From positions 235,002-299,001 of the forward strand of contig CAXAMN010000015.1 of NCBI GenBank assembly GCA_963970005.1: a DNA stretch of 64,000 nt, given 5' to 3'. Made by a program: the position numbers and the translations under genes. This document shows positions 25,637 through 35,669 of the stretch, in pieces. Under the pieces are notes generated by a model, which ran no database searches, was not told the DNA's origin, and saw nothing but the letters and a program-made list of their open reading frames with translations. Each line of letters begins with the position of its first letter. Within the stretch, counting starts at the first letter, position 1. Origin of the DNA: Durusdinium trenchii. Lineage: Eukaryota; Sar; Dinophyceae; Suessiales; Symbiodiniaceae.

Positions 25637-25764
25637 AAAACGTCCCACACAGCGCACGGCGTTCTCACAATGATGCAAATAAATCCATTCTAGAACCGCC
25701 GCTCCGCAAAGTTTAACAGTCGAGCTTGAGGGACACACTCTGCGCCGGATATCTCTCGAAAATG
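25637..25764 (+). repeat. Dispersed repeat pair, copy 2
   Basis: Direct repeat of 24761-24902 with scattered substitutions and small indels, about 0.9 kb away. It could be a diverged mobile element or a segmental duplication. No terminal repeats are seen. Confidence 0.75.
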
Positions 25765-25915
25765 CTGAGATTTGAATTGTTTTGCAATGGAGTTCCGGCA
25801 TGCTGGGCGCATACAGCTGTCATAGCTGTTTCCTTCGGCTGCTCGAGCGGATTGCCCGGGACTTTTGCGGTGTCATGTTGGTAGCTTCGTCATACCACTG
25901 CCTTGCTGCAAGAAT

Positions 25916-26205
25916 TGGAGACCTACACGAAAGGGTTGGCGACCTACATGTTTGCAAGCTGCAGTGCTTCAGCTCACTACGGCTATGGCATCACGCGAAA
26001 GAGTTGGTGACCTACATGTTTGCAAGCTGCAGTGCTTCAGTCACTGCGGCATCACGCAAAAGGGTTGGCGACCTACATGTCTGCAAGCTGCAGTGCTTCA
26101 GTTCACTATGTATCACTGCGCACGGGTTGATGATCTACATTTTTGCAAGCTGGCAACGCTTCACTTCATGAGGGCATCAATGGGTTGGTGACTTACATGT
26201 TTGCT
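25916..26205 (+). repeat. About 60-bp tandem array, 5 copies
   Basis: Copies begin at 25933, 26001, 26062, 26123 and 26182 (spacings 68, 61, 61, 59). The conserved part is gttggcgacctacatgtttg followed by caagctgcagtgcttcag. Frames on the plus strand stay open through it, but in two registers at once, so a coding role is not evident. Confidence 0.85.
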
Positions 26206-28240
26206 ATAGGAGTTGTGTCCACACTACAGCAGGGGAGTGGCGGACTATATGCTTGCCATGTCTCCAGCTGTTGGATCTTCAATATGCTTTGAAAAACAGG
26301 GCCCGCAACCAGTGGCAGGAGCCGGCTCAAAACCTGTGAGCATTGTGCTGGGGGCGCCAAAAAGCGAGGTCCGGTGGCTCACACCTCGTGGCCCTACAGT
26401 GCACATTCGTACGCGACAATGTCTGGGTTGTAGGGTTGCGCTGACCGTGTTTTTGCCCAGCGTGGGAAAGCTTTATGTACAGCAACCACTTTCTCGCTTT
26501 GTTGATTCTGACACTAGAGTCTACATCCTTTTACCTCAGCCGAGATTGGCATTGTCAATCAAGGTAGTGCCAGCCGTTGGCTTGTTAATGAGCTTTGGGC
26601 ATGTCTGACAAGTGACTTGCCTACTTTGCCGGGACCTCGGGCCCATGCCTGTGGTGTACAGTGGAAGGCGGGTGGGTGGATGCCTCACACCCCTCTTTGA
26701 GACTGCGCAATGCAGCTGGAACCGAACAGTGCCATGCAGCTACGCGGCAATTTTCTGACCTGCTTACTGACCTGGATCGGCTGCACCGCTTCGGCCGTGC
26801 ACCGAGCTGCTTAAGACCTTCCGCGTGTGTGAGGCTGCACGGCTTGAAATTTTGCATTTCACGCGACACTTTCCAAATGCCCGTAACACGGAAGCTTCTT
26901 TTCTGATCTGATTGAATAGGACCGAGTACCGTGTGAAAATGCGTTTCGGGATTTGCTTTCGCCGTTCGGAGAACTGATTGATGGGCAGGTGACCGGTGGG
27001 CCAAAAGGCGAATGAGTCGCGGAGGAAGCGGCCTTGGCCTGGTTCGTTGAATCTTCATGTCTAAAAAGGGCATCGCTACTAGCAAGAAGCTACTCCTTCA
27101 GGCCTTGGCCGCCTTGGCTAGGCCGCCTTCTCTCCTGCCGAAGAAGAAAATTGCAACTCTCCTGCTTCGGCAATGAAACCCATTAGTGTGGCCATATGTG
27201 GCAACATGGAACAACAATACCGTTCAGCTGTAGAAAATAGGTACAGTATCGATTCCAACAACCCCTCAACAAGACCACTGACCACATCTCAATAGTTGTA
27301 GAAATTGTGCAATTCCCCTTTACCCATTTCAATGTAATGTTTGGGCCTCTTCCTGCTCTTTCATGCCATAAGACCAAAAGTCGAACTTTTTGTAAGTAAA
27401 GAAATCTAGTCTCCATTGCAAAATGACACACATTCCCCTGTTTTAACCAGAAAACCTCCAGTGGGGAACCTCGCAGGATGCAGTTTTTTGAGACGTACAT
27501 ACCATGTTTTAAATAGGGTTTGGCAAGGGAAAGGAAAAACCTTTCGATCTGGATGGTTTATTTGTTTGATCTCAGCTTAATAAAGGTCGACTCTTCGGTT
27601 TTGAAGCGTTTCTCACCGCCAGTCGTTTGTATCATATATGGTCATAAGTAGGAGGGTTGACTGGCGTTGCTCGCGCATCGGGCATCCAAATTGGAACCCA
27701 CACTTGCCCGGTCGAGTCTCAGCAAAACAGTTAGGATCTGCATCTCTCAAGACGTCGGCTGGCATAGCTCACAAGCTTGACAAACTCTCAGTGCGATGTG
27801 TTTGTTTAAATCGGCACTCCATATCTTTAGGGGTCCTGCAGCATGGTGATGAGCCTCTGGGTTCCACAATTAACTATTTATTACGAGGCTTCCCTCAATA
27901 CATCTTTTGGACAATCTGTTATTGCTTGCTGGATTCGCAAGTTCACGGCGTCATGTACTGGATGAATTCAATTAACATATCCGTCATTGCATCTTTAATC
28001 ATCTTTAGATATATGTGCAAAGCTCCTTTTGCGGCTGGACTTTTTCTATTTTCTTCTACAGTGACCTACCATGCTGCAGTCAGTCTCCACTGGAGTCAGG
28101 TTTGATGCTGCAACTGCACCATCAACCTCGATGTCCTTTTCAATCTCAGCAACTGCTGTTGACTTAACAGCTAGGGGCTCTGAGGCCATGCCAACGGTCT
28201 CGCGGCGCTTGCATCTACGCTTGCAGTGTTCATCTCAGGA
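26206..28240. other. No supportable gene apart from a repeat fragment
   Basis: A short fragment of the CTAGTAG repeat (reverse orientation) lies at 27068-27094. The plus frame 26213-26608 and minus frame 26621-27085 are open, but no domain was recognised. Just below the terminal exon, a minus frame at about 28050-28230 contains VGMASEPLAVKSTAVAEIEK and may be the start of the next gene or 3' sequence. Confidence 0.4.
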
Positions 28241-28244
28241 CGTC

Positions 28245-28373
28245 TCAAGAACCCAGTTTCACGGAGACACCCAAATGCTTGATGACCACAGCAAGGAATC
28301 CACAGGGATTGCGTGGGACACCATTCAAGCGGCAGCGGGCATCCTCCAAGACCTCTTTAAAGGAGACAGTAGC
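28245..28373 (-). CDS. Last exon of host gene (C-terminal domain end)
   Basis: The exon follows an AG acceptor (28374-28375) and encodes 42 residues, starting ATVSFKEVLEDARCRLNGVP and ending IKHLGVSVKLGS, then TGA at 28245-28247. In the dinoflagellate protein family that I recall, the C-terminus has this same pattern (NGVPR-x-PCG-x2-A-V/C-V-I/V-K-H-x-GVSV-x-LGS). It joins in phase 0 to the exon ending at 40166, about 11.8 kb upstream in gene order, giving SAPSF|ATVSF at the junction. The plus strand is also open here (28071-28439), which I take as a shadow. The alternative is an unrelated terminal exon of a second family copy. Confidence 0.75.
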   Translation of the reverse strand, partial: ATVSFKEVLEDARCRLNGVPRNPCGFLAVVIKHLGVSVKLGS

Positions 28374-29216
28374 CTCAGTTCGATTGCATGTGTCTTTGGA
28401 AGCTGCTCGTGGGAAGACACGTCACACACACATATATAGTTATAGATATACATGTCCCCAACAAGGCTGATCTTGCTCCTACTAGCCGACTAGCCTGCCT
28501 CACCATCCCCAGGGGCCTAATTTACGGTTTTGGAGCATTCTCGGGCTACAATTGGCACCCTGCTGACCCCGAAAAGTCATGAACAAACAGCAATCCGCTT
28601 CAGGACCTGCAGAACAGGATGGACACTGGACACTGGGAAAGGGTGTTGCGCGCAGGAAAGGCAACATCGTCTGTGACTCTGAAGGCTGCAAAGAGCTCGG
28701 ATCAGCGGCAATGTACTTTTCATGAACGAACATGCATCAAACAACTGCATAGAAAGATTGGCCGTTGCCCCCCTGCATGTTTGCTTGGTGAATAAGTGTT
28801 CAGTCTCATTCCGTGTGTGACAGCGGTTTGCACACACTCAGGCAATGACACGAACGCACTGAACGCCCCATGCCTCTCGCCTGCCCAAGTGAAAAAACCT
28901 AAGGAAACGGAAACAGGGAAAACATAATATGTAAAGCGGTCTGATCATGAACCTCTAAAAGTCTCAAAACTCCACACTTGCAAGTCTGACTGCCGTGAGT
29001 GAACCGATGCAGCAGCCAGAAATGGTTCTAGTTATTCTAGTTAGGAACGGGACCAATGGGGAATTAAAAGTCAAAACTCTGCAGTTGGACGTCTCCAACT
29101 GTATCACAGGTGACTGATGAGTGCCTTTGTTAGCACCGGTCTCATCAGAACCCCTGGCGCCCCGCGCGTTCTAAAAGCCAACGGGCAACAATTGAATCCA
29201 AGGTGCACAATGGTGC

Positions 29217-29652
29217 ACGCACTTTGACAATGGGTTTGCAGTTAACTCTATTCCCAGGTCGAAAAGGGCGATGGAACAGAAAGGTGGCTGAGTCCAAAAA
29301 ACTTGAAGATGTTTAACAAAGGTTTGCGTGACTGCGGAAGCTAGTTACTGCATTAGCACTTTACTGCAAGAACGGTAAGGTGAAAGGGTCCGAAGAACAG
29401 AACTGTTTAACAAACGCACTAGCGCTTTACCAAAGCTGAGGAAACCTGTCTTGGGGGATATCATGCGAAGAACCACCATGGAAACAAAAAAGGAAAAGTG
29501 GAGTCACACGTAAACAACAGTTTTTGCAGGTACGTGGAAATGGCGTCCCATGTCCATATCCTCGGATGCATCGCCAGCTTCGTTGACCAGGCGACGATGC
29601 ATCCTGCCTGGTCCCCTGCGATGTGAACCGAACCGAAACTCTTTGGAACAGA
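29217..29652 (+). repeat. 440-bp direct repeat, copy 1
   Basis: From gcacgcactttgacaatggg to ctctttggaacagag, this is over 95% identical by eye to 39676-40121 in the same orientation. It includes an imperfect hairpin (ggatgcatcgcc / ggcgacgatgcatcc). The core can be read as TGACAA...GGAACA, so it has the TG...CA ends of an LTR. No matching target-site duplication was found outside the pair. The two copies flank the inverted-repeat element at distances of 339 and 373 bp. Confidence 0.9.
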
Positions 29653-29991
29653 GCACACACTCAGCCGCTTCGCGGCGCTCGCGCGGAAAACCTAAATAGG
29701 CACCTAAAAAGCCTTAGAAACAAGAGAAAGAAAACCAGAAAGAGCAGCGCTAAAAGGGCAAGAGAGAAAGATGGGCGTAGCAAAAAGTGAATACTTAGCC
29801 CTTAACTGGGGAAACGAGCCTCAAGAACTACCTAAAAAGCCTGAAAGAAAGCCCGAGAAATGACAAAAAGCGTAAGAAAGAAAGCGGGGGTGGCAGGGAG
29901 GTGTATGTACATGTGTGTGTGTGTGTCCGTGTGTGTGTGCATGACTACCTAGCACTCTAGAATGACTGACTACTTAGCTGAAATGAATTAA
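29653..29991. other. Spacer between direct repeat and element
   Basis: A-rich sequence with a GT microsatellite (29913-29940). It is unrelated to the matching spacer on the other side (39303-39675). TTAA at 29988-29991 abuts the left terminal inverted repeat. Confidence 0.6.
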
Positions 29992-30517
29992 ATCAGTGGG
30001 GCTTGCAAAAATGACTCTCCTCACTTTTTTTTTACTCTCAGTTTTCTTGTTTCTGACGCTAATGATATTGATACTAAAGAAGAGGGGGAGGAAAAAGATG
30101 AAGATGCTCTCAGTTTTCCTATTCACCTTTTATTTGGATGCTAAAGCAGAAGGGGAGGAAGAAGAAGGTTTCTTAACTTATGATTCATAATGAATCTATC
30201 TTTTAAACAGTTGAGTCTGAACTTGAGGACACATTTAAAAATCTAAGTGAGTCTTGTGGACCGTCAAGTCTGAATGGCATCATGTATGTATAAGCGAATC
30301 TCTCTTGGGGAATATGCATTGGGATTCATGTAACTGACTATTTTGAACGGTTGAGTCTAAATGCTGCATTATGAATTAAAAGATGGTCTAGGGCGGGGGG
30401 AGGGGGGGTAAGGTGCCCAACACCCCAAAACACAACATCCAAGAACAACTGAAGTGTCCTTATAATATGTCAGGATGTCTAGAATCACTCTAGGGTGGGT
30501 AACACGTTTATTACTAA
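29992..30517 (+). repeat. Left terminal inverted repeat (526 bp)
   Basis: This matches 38777-39302 in inverted orientation. The outer end reads (TTAA)ATCAGTGGGGCTTGCAAAA on the left and (TTAA)TCAGGGGGGCTTGCAAAA on the right when reversed. Differences are scattered substitutions, a roughly 20-bp insertion near 30463-30486 in this copy and a roughly 30-bp insertion in the other. A G-rich block near 30395-30410 and the ccccaaaacacaacatccaa segment are shared. The small plus-strand frame 29996-30190 inside it has no homologue that I recognise. Confidence 0.92.
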
Positions 30518-30634
30518 ATGTCACATATCAAATCTCTGCAAAGAAAAAAAGCGTCCGATACTTGACTTCGTCAAGTATTTGGATGTGACCTGCAGGTTGT
30601 CCTCCAAAAACTTGCAGTACTAGCGCTAGGGTTT

Positions 30635-30720
30635 AGTCACCCGGATTTGCAGAAAGTCACCCGGCCGCATGGAAACGCAGCATTAGTGAAAAGTCACCCG
30701 GCTCGCGAAAAGTCACCCGG
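30635..30720 (+). promoter_or_regulatory. Subterminal AGTCACCCGG repeats, 4 copies
   Basis: The decamer occurs at 30635, 30655, 30692 and 30711, about 120-200 bp inside the left inverted repeat and beyond the end of the transposase coding region. Arrays of short subterminal repeats are often transposase-binding sites in DNA transposons. Here that is inference only. No matching array was found beside the right inverted repeat. Confidence 0.5.
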
Positions 30721-30937
30721 TTTATGTTAAAACACAATGTAAACGCTCTACGGAAGTATGTTTGTCAAAACTGCTATACATCAAGAATTCACTGCCCCTG
30801 TGCAGGAAAGAACTAGTTTGATGTCGAAGTTTGCAGCGTTTTGGTGACCAAACCCCAATCAGAACGCAAGGTTACGACTATGGTGAAGATTACCCCCCAA
30901 ACATAGATGCAGCATGCTGAGGCTACCCGAATCTTTT

Positions 30938-32433
30938 CTACTTGCTCTTGGCCGGCAACGTCAAGGTGACAAACCGCTTGTTACGGTTGCTTTGCCAGGC
31001 GCTCATCCATGCTGCCCTGCTGGCTTTACTCTTCAAGAGCTGTGCATTGATGACCTTCATGTGGAAAAGATCACTAAAGAATTGCTTCTTGCAAACATCT
31101 TTCTTCAAGCTTTGCAGGAAGAAGTCTGCGACCTTGCGGACTTGCCCTCTCCGTTCCTTTGGGAAATGCATCTGGATGAACAGCGAGCACTGGTTGGAAT
31201 CTTCAAGGTCAAACTCTGTAGGCGCCTCTTCCGGATCTGCCTTCTTTCCTTGATAGAAAGCAAGTGTTTGTTGATTGGAAAGCAGACCACCCACAACTAA
31301 AAATAACCTTTTTGGGGGATGGAGGAGGAACAGCAGGCAACAAGGCTCGGACAAGAACTCAATCGCTGAAGACTTCCAAGAAACCAGCAGGAGTGGCAGG
31401 AGCTGTCTTCTGCTGAGCAGGTGTGTGTGGTGCAGCCACATGCGCAGGAGCAGGTGTGGAAGGAGCCACATTCTGAGACAAAGCAGGCGTGGATGGAGCT
31501 GCCACTTTCTTTGCCTGTGATCCACCTCCGCACCTTGTTCGGTAGCTTTCCGCGTTCTCATTTCGCCGATCAGGTCACCGGACCATCGGGCCAGATTGGC
31601 TTTGGTGCTCGCTTCAACTCCGGCAAGGGCTTCGTCCACATTCTCGATTTGTGGTTGCGACTTGGTGTACCCACCATGCTTGTAGCCAGAGTGAACCACG
31701 TCTGCCACTTGGTCATACTGCAGGTTCTGAGCTCCGCAGTACCCACACCGTGGTAGACTGCACGGTGTGCGCTCACCGCACTCACTGCAAATTGAGCGAG
31801 CTGGAGCACGTTTGTAACCTTTGGGTCTTTCTAGGATGCTCTTGCCCTCTTCTGTCTGTGGAGCAAGCTCGGAACAAGGAAGAATAGACCTGAAGAGTTC
31901 GTTGGCTCTTGCTCCAAACACTTGCGAGCGGTCAATCTTCTGGTTGGGAAGGAGGCCACATTTTCGGAAGCCATTGGAAATAAATTTCTCAGTGAACGCA
32001 TGCTCCCAAATTTCATGCGCCATGTCCAAGGCATGCAAATGGTTCAAGCTGTCTGCATTCTTCCTCAGACTGTCCCACTTTTTCTCAGCCTGGAAATTTG
32101 GGTCTTGGTCAGCGGGACATATTGCGCTTGTGCAATATGGAGGGAAAAACAGAGGTCTGATGCGCCGCGATTCGCATAGGATGGTAAAGTCAGGGGAGAG
32201 GTGACATAAGCTGCCACCTCCCGAGTCCAGCAGCAAAAGGAGCCACTGATCTGCAGGCACGTCCAAGTTGCGACGTGTCCACTTCTCCCATCTGAGCACA
32301 AACTCAAGGAAGAAATCAATGGTCATGGCGCCTTTCGGGGCGGCACGCACACAAGCTGATGGCCACATTTTTTCCCAGCTATGAGAATACGAGGTTCCAG
32401 TCACAAGCACATTCGGCGGTGAACAAACGCCAC
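30938..32433 (-). CDS. DDE-superfamily transposase, C-terminal exon
   Basis: This exon carries the second half of a DDE_1-type (pogo/Tigger/Jerky-like) transposase, the nuclease that would cut and join the element's ends. Counted from the upstream end of the open frame at 32452, residue 76 is the Asp in LLLLDSGG. Residue 115 is the third Asp in FFPPYCTSAICPADQ, giving DD38D spacing. SNGFRKCGLLP near residue 160 matches the family's conserved F-x-K-x-G region. A C-terminal Cys cluster (CSECGERTPCSLPRCGYCG, residues 222-240) looks like a zinc ribbon. The 101-nt intron at 32434-32534 has GT and AG ends and joins LSLG|GVCSPPN in phase. Around 31360-31525 a second frame shows an Ala/Pro/Thr-rich linker (KKVAAPSTPALSQNVAPSTP), hinting at a frameshift or a further intron before the C-terminal stretch. 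Confidence 0.75.
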
Positions 32434-32534
32434 CTCGGCTACTCATTGCCAAAAAACAATCAAACTTAATTATCTAATGGTCATCTACAAGTTTGGGGGA
32501 CATTCGCAACTAAATTCGAAAGAATCCAAGGCAC

Positions 32535-33143
32535 CCAGCGAGAGGAATGGGAGAAGAGTTATATGCCCAAAAGAGCTTTCGGCGACGGAGGTGGTGTTTT
32601 TGCCGCAACACTTTGGAGCAACAACACGCTGCTGCTTCAGATTGCCGTTTGGCAAGGACTCCATCCCCTTTTCGTCACAATGCCACACGCACTTCAAGGC
32701 CAATGCGTTCAGGCATCCGTCCGGGTAGAGACCCACCTCCGTCAGAAGGGCTTCCAAAGTATCAAAGAAGCTGTGTACTGCTTTGGGAGTGCAATACGCC
32801 GCCTGCTCACCTGCCCTGACGTGCAGATTCCGTCGCTTGAGATGCCACTCCTTGCTGTAGTTTTCGGCAATCCATGTTTTCCAACCGCGGTAGATGTGGT
32901 CAAGGTTCTTCTCATGCAGATCGTACATGTGCCAAGGTGTTTCAGCATCTGGCTTCACCAGGCCCACATTGGTGAGGTAGAAGCGGTACATACTCTTTTT
33001 GACCTCCACCACGCTCAGCGGTCTGTTGCTGAGGGCGCAGGCTGTCACGTGCCTGAGCATGTCTTCTTTCTGCCCTTCCGTCAAAGAAGAAGAGCGGCCT
33101 GGCGACGAGTCGGTGGATGTTGAAGCAAGTAAAACATTGGTGG
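32535..33143 (-). CDS. DDE transposase, DNA-binding and first-Asp exon
   Basis: It encodes a helical region followed by a CENPB/Tigger-like stretch (KRRNLHVRAGEQ, then PKAVHSFFDTLEALLTEVGL) that leads into WHCDEKGM. The Asp of DEKG matches the first catalytic Asp of the family (usual form N-x-DE-T/K-G). The exon ends at 32535 with LPFLSLG, then a GT donor. Its upstream edge is placed at an AG near 33144-33145 because the frame runs from there through NVLLASTSTDSSPGRSSSLT without a stop, but other acceptors are possible. It belongs to the same gene as 30938-32433. Confidence 0.7.
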
Positions 33144-33359
33144 CTAGATGGATTTAAACATATGCAATGAACTTTGTAAAAGTTCTGGTCGGAAACAAGG
33201 TGAGGCTGGCGCGAGTGCCGCGCGAGTCTTTTCGACCCTGTCGCGAGTGCCGCGCGAGTCCCATGCATCCATGTACCCATGCCCCTGCCTGCGGAGAAGG
33301 AGCGAGGCACTTCATGCAGACCTTTGTCGCCAGCGCAGGACACATGAGATCGGACTTTG

Positions 33360-34192
33360 CAGAGCTTTCTCGGGTTCACATGGTAAGCTTGCAACTCAAT
33401 GCTCGCTCTTTCAGCTGAGCCTCCCCAATACCCAGCATCCAAAAGGCGCACGATGTCCAAGTAGAGAAAGTACATCCTGCGGGCATTTGACAAGAAGAAG
33501 CTTGGCAAACCCTTCTTCGCAATTTCCTTCTTCAAGCCTTTCCATTTGGCATGAAAGGCGTCCAAGCTGTCAATACGGCGCGTCAAGGACTCAGAGCCTG
33601 GATCCTTGACCATTCGAGTCGGAGCACCAATGCGCTTCTCAGACGACTGCGGGGCGGATTCTACCGCGGAACGCTTCTCAGGCGTCTTGGGGTCAGCTGC
33701 TGCTGCAGCAGGTAAACACTGCTGCTTGGCACACCAAGTCTGGTAGCTCTCCTTCCAACAATCCTTCTCATAGTCACCCATGGCCAGCCAATCTGCCAGC
33801 GCAGCCTTGCGCGTCATTCCTTTGCCATCAAATTTAGCACCCACAGCATAGCAAACCGTTTGGAACCAAGTCCTCCAAGAAACCCTTGCAGGACGACCCC
33901 GCCAAACATCAATGCTTGCTGCTTCTGGTTCTTCAAGAGGATCTGCCCCTTGCGCGCATTGCGCCAGTGCAGAAAGCTGTAGCAAAGCAACTCTGCTTTC
34001 ATTCTCTTGCCCGTGCTCTCCCCCACACGGAGCTTCATCCGTCACCTCAAAGGAAGGCGATGTTCCCCCATCGCCTGCAGAGACTGAAGATGAAGAAGAA
34101 TGAGACTGCCCCAATGCTTCCTCTTGTTCTGGAGGACCGTCCGGAGGTGGTAAAGGAGGGGCGCTGTCATCCTCATATACTATCTCAAAATC
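33360..34192 (-). CDS. Transposase gene, middle exon
   Basis: The frame starts after an AG at 34193-34194 with DFEIVYEDDSAPPLPPPDGP, runs through an acidic/Ser-rich linker, then SWRTWFQTVCYAVGAKFDGK and an Arg/Lys-rich helical region (LDAFHAKWKGLKKEIAKKGL, MYFLYLDIVRLLDAGYWGG). I recognise no known domain in this part. The downstream edge is uncertain, because the frame continues open through an intron-like segment containing two copies of gcgagtgccgcgcgagtc (33211-33228, 33243-33260). It may be an accessory N-terminal region of the transposase protein. Confidence 0.55.
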
Positions 34193-34249
34193 TAAATGCA
34201 ATATGGTGAGACAAAGGATGAGAAAGGGATTGGCAACAAAACCACAGAA

Positions 34250-34495
34250 AGGGCTTTCTCTTCTAGTCAAACAAGCTTCAGAGGCAGAGCGTCTCTCTGC
34301 CACATTCCTGTCAAAGCACTTCTGGCACCAAAGCCGCAGTATGCTGGTGTTGTCACTGCCCAAAGCAATCTTACAGTCGTGACAGGTCTTCACTGCCTCC
34401 TGAACATGCTGTTTTGGGTTCTCGTCAGGCAGGACGTCGCTGGCGCCATCACTGGCCAATGCCGCTGGCACGGCTGAAGATGCAGCTCCAAGGTC
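34250..34495 (-). CDS. Transposase gene, Cys-rich upstream exon
   Basis: After the acceptor GCGCAG (34496-34501) the frame reads DLGAASSAVPAALASDGASD and then a CxxC-x(n)-CxxC module: CHDCKIALGSDNTSILRLWC, ending QKCFDRN. This looks like a small zinc-binding motif. The lower edge is approximate. A stop (TGA) lies just upstream in this frame within the preceding intron, so the protein start must be in an earlier exon. Confidence 0.5.
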
Positions 34496-34526
34496 CTGCG
34501 CACAAATCGCTTCCGTCCATCACACC

Positions 34527-34659
34527 CACGCATGCTCCTTGAGGGGTCGGAGCTACCCCAACGGCCAGGCACAGCCACGCATGCTCCTTGAAGGGGACGG
34601 AGCTACCCCAACAACCAGGCACCGCCACGTATGCTCCTTGAAGGGGACGGAGCTACCCC
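34527..34659 (-). repeat. 50-bp tandem repeat in transposase intron
   Basis: About 2.7 copies of a 50-bp unit whose core is catgctccttgaaggggacg followed by gagctaccccaac. It lies immediately upstream (minus strand) of the acceptor at 34496-34501 and so is probably intronic. Confidence 0.85.
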
Positions 34660-34689
34660 GCAGTTCAAGCCGAAGTTAGGCTTGCAGTT

Positions 34690-35386
34690 CGCACATGGAC
34701 ACTGCAGGTAAGGAGTCTAGCAAGGTTTGCCAATCGTCCCGTTGCAGAAACAAACATCCACAACTGTCTGTCCTCCTGTTTGGCCACTGTTCCTTGCTGC
34801 AGCTCCTTTTTCTTACTGACACACATCTCCCTGAGACTTGCCACTGACAACTCCGCTCTATTGAGAATACTCACAATGTATTCCAGCAAGCTCCGGGCAA
34901 GATCTGGTCTGGAGCCAGCTACGGAAGTCACACGATGCTTTTTGGAGCGACTTGGAAAGTGAATAGCTATGCTGCGCACTTCTCCCCAACACCATTCTTC
35001 TATGATGCGCCCTTCTTTGGCCATTTGCCACTGTGGAAATCACTCCAAAATGGCCACTGCGATCGCTCACGGTGGGCCTTGCAAGCCCAAATGCAAGGAG
35101 CGCAGACTGCACTCTTTGCAAGCCAACGTCCACCTTTTGCTTTTCGCAAGTGCCAGGGCGCCGCCCCAGCTCCAGGGGGTCTTGGAGCTCCACACTGCTT
35201 ACAGGGCAGTGCTGCCTTGCTGCCTGTCGGGTTTTGATTCTTCTTGTTCCTCTTTCCAACCCTTGATCCTATCGACTTTCTCAAGTCTCGCTCAGTGTCC
35301 TCCAGCTCTTGTAATGATGCCACTTCGAACAAACGCTTCAAGCGTTTGATGCAAGCACGTTTCTCTTCAGGAACGTGGTCTTCCAT
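34690..35386 (-). CDS. Transposase gene, probable 5' exons
   Basis: Two coding-like segments. The first begins at the ATG at 35384-35386 (MEDHVPEEKRACIKRLKRLF) and continues to a Cys-rich region (LPCKQCGAPRPPG to SAVCAPC), down to about 35100. The second (about 34690-34965) contains DLARSLLEYIVSILNRAELS and MCVSKKKELQQGTVAKQEDR. The two are in different frames, so an intron or a frameshift lies between them. I assign them to the transposase gene only because they are on the same strand just upstream; they could be a separate gene of the element. No domain was recognised. Confidence 0.4.
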
Positions 35387-35650
35387 CTAGAATACTTGAG
35401 CCAATCATGCCATGTGAGTGAAAGGCAAAAAATAGAACAATCCCACAACCGACGAAGCATGTCGAATCTGACTATATGCTTGCCCTGAATCTGTGATCAC
35501 TGCAAGAAATCAACCTATTGTTCATAAGATGTTCCACTGATGCTCGAGTTCCAAACAATGGTGTTGAACTGACACTCCAAAGCTTATCTTCCAATGAGGG
35601 TGACATCTTGCATCTAACCCCAATGGAAACGCAGCATCCAAACAATGTTG

Positions 35651-35660
35651 NNNNNNNNNN
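35651..35660. other. Assembly gap (10 N)
   Basis: The same 15 bases, atccaaacaatgttg, lie on both sides of the gap. A longer block (tgcatctaaccccaatggaa and on to cgcagcatcca) is repeated at 35605 and 35709. The gap probably hides a mis-resolved tandem duplication inside the element. Confidence 0.95.
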
Positions 35661-35669
35661 ATCCAAACA

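Noticed and set aside
28071..28439. Plus-strand 122-codon open frame
   Set aside because: The minus strand carries a family-matching terminal exon with a correct acceptor; the plus frame is taken as its shadow.
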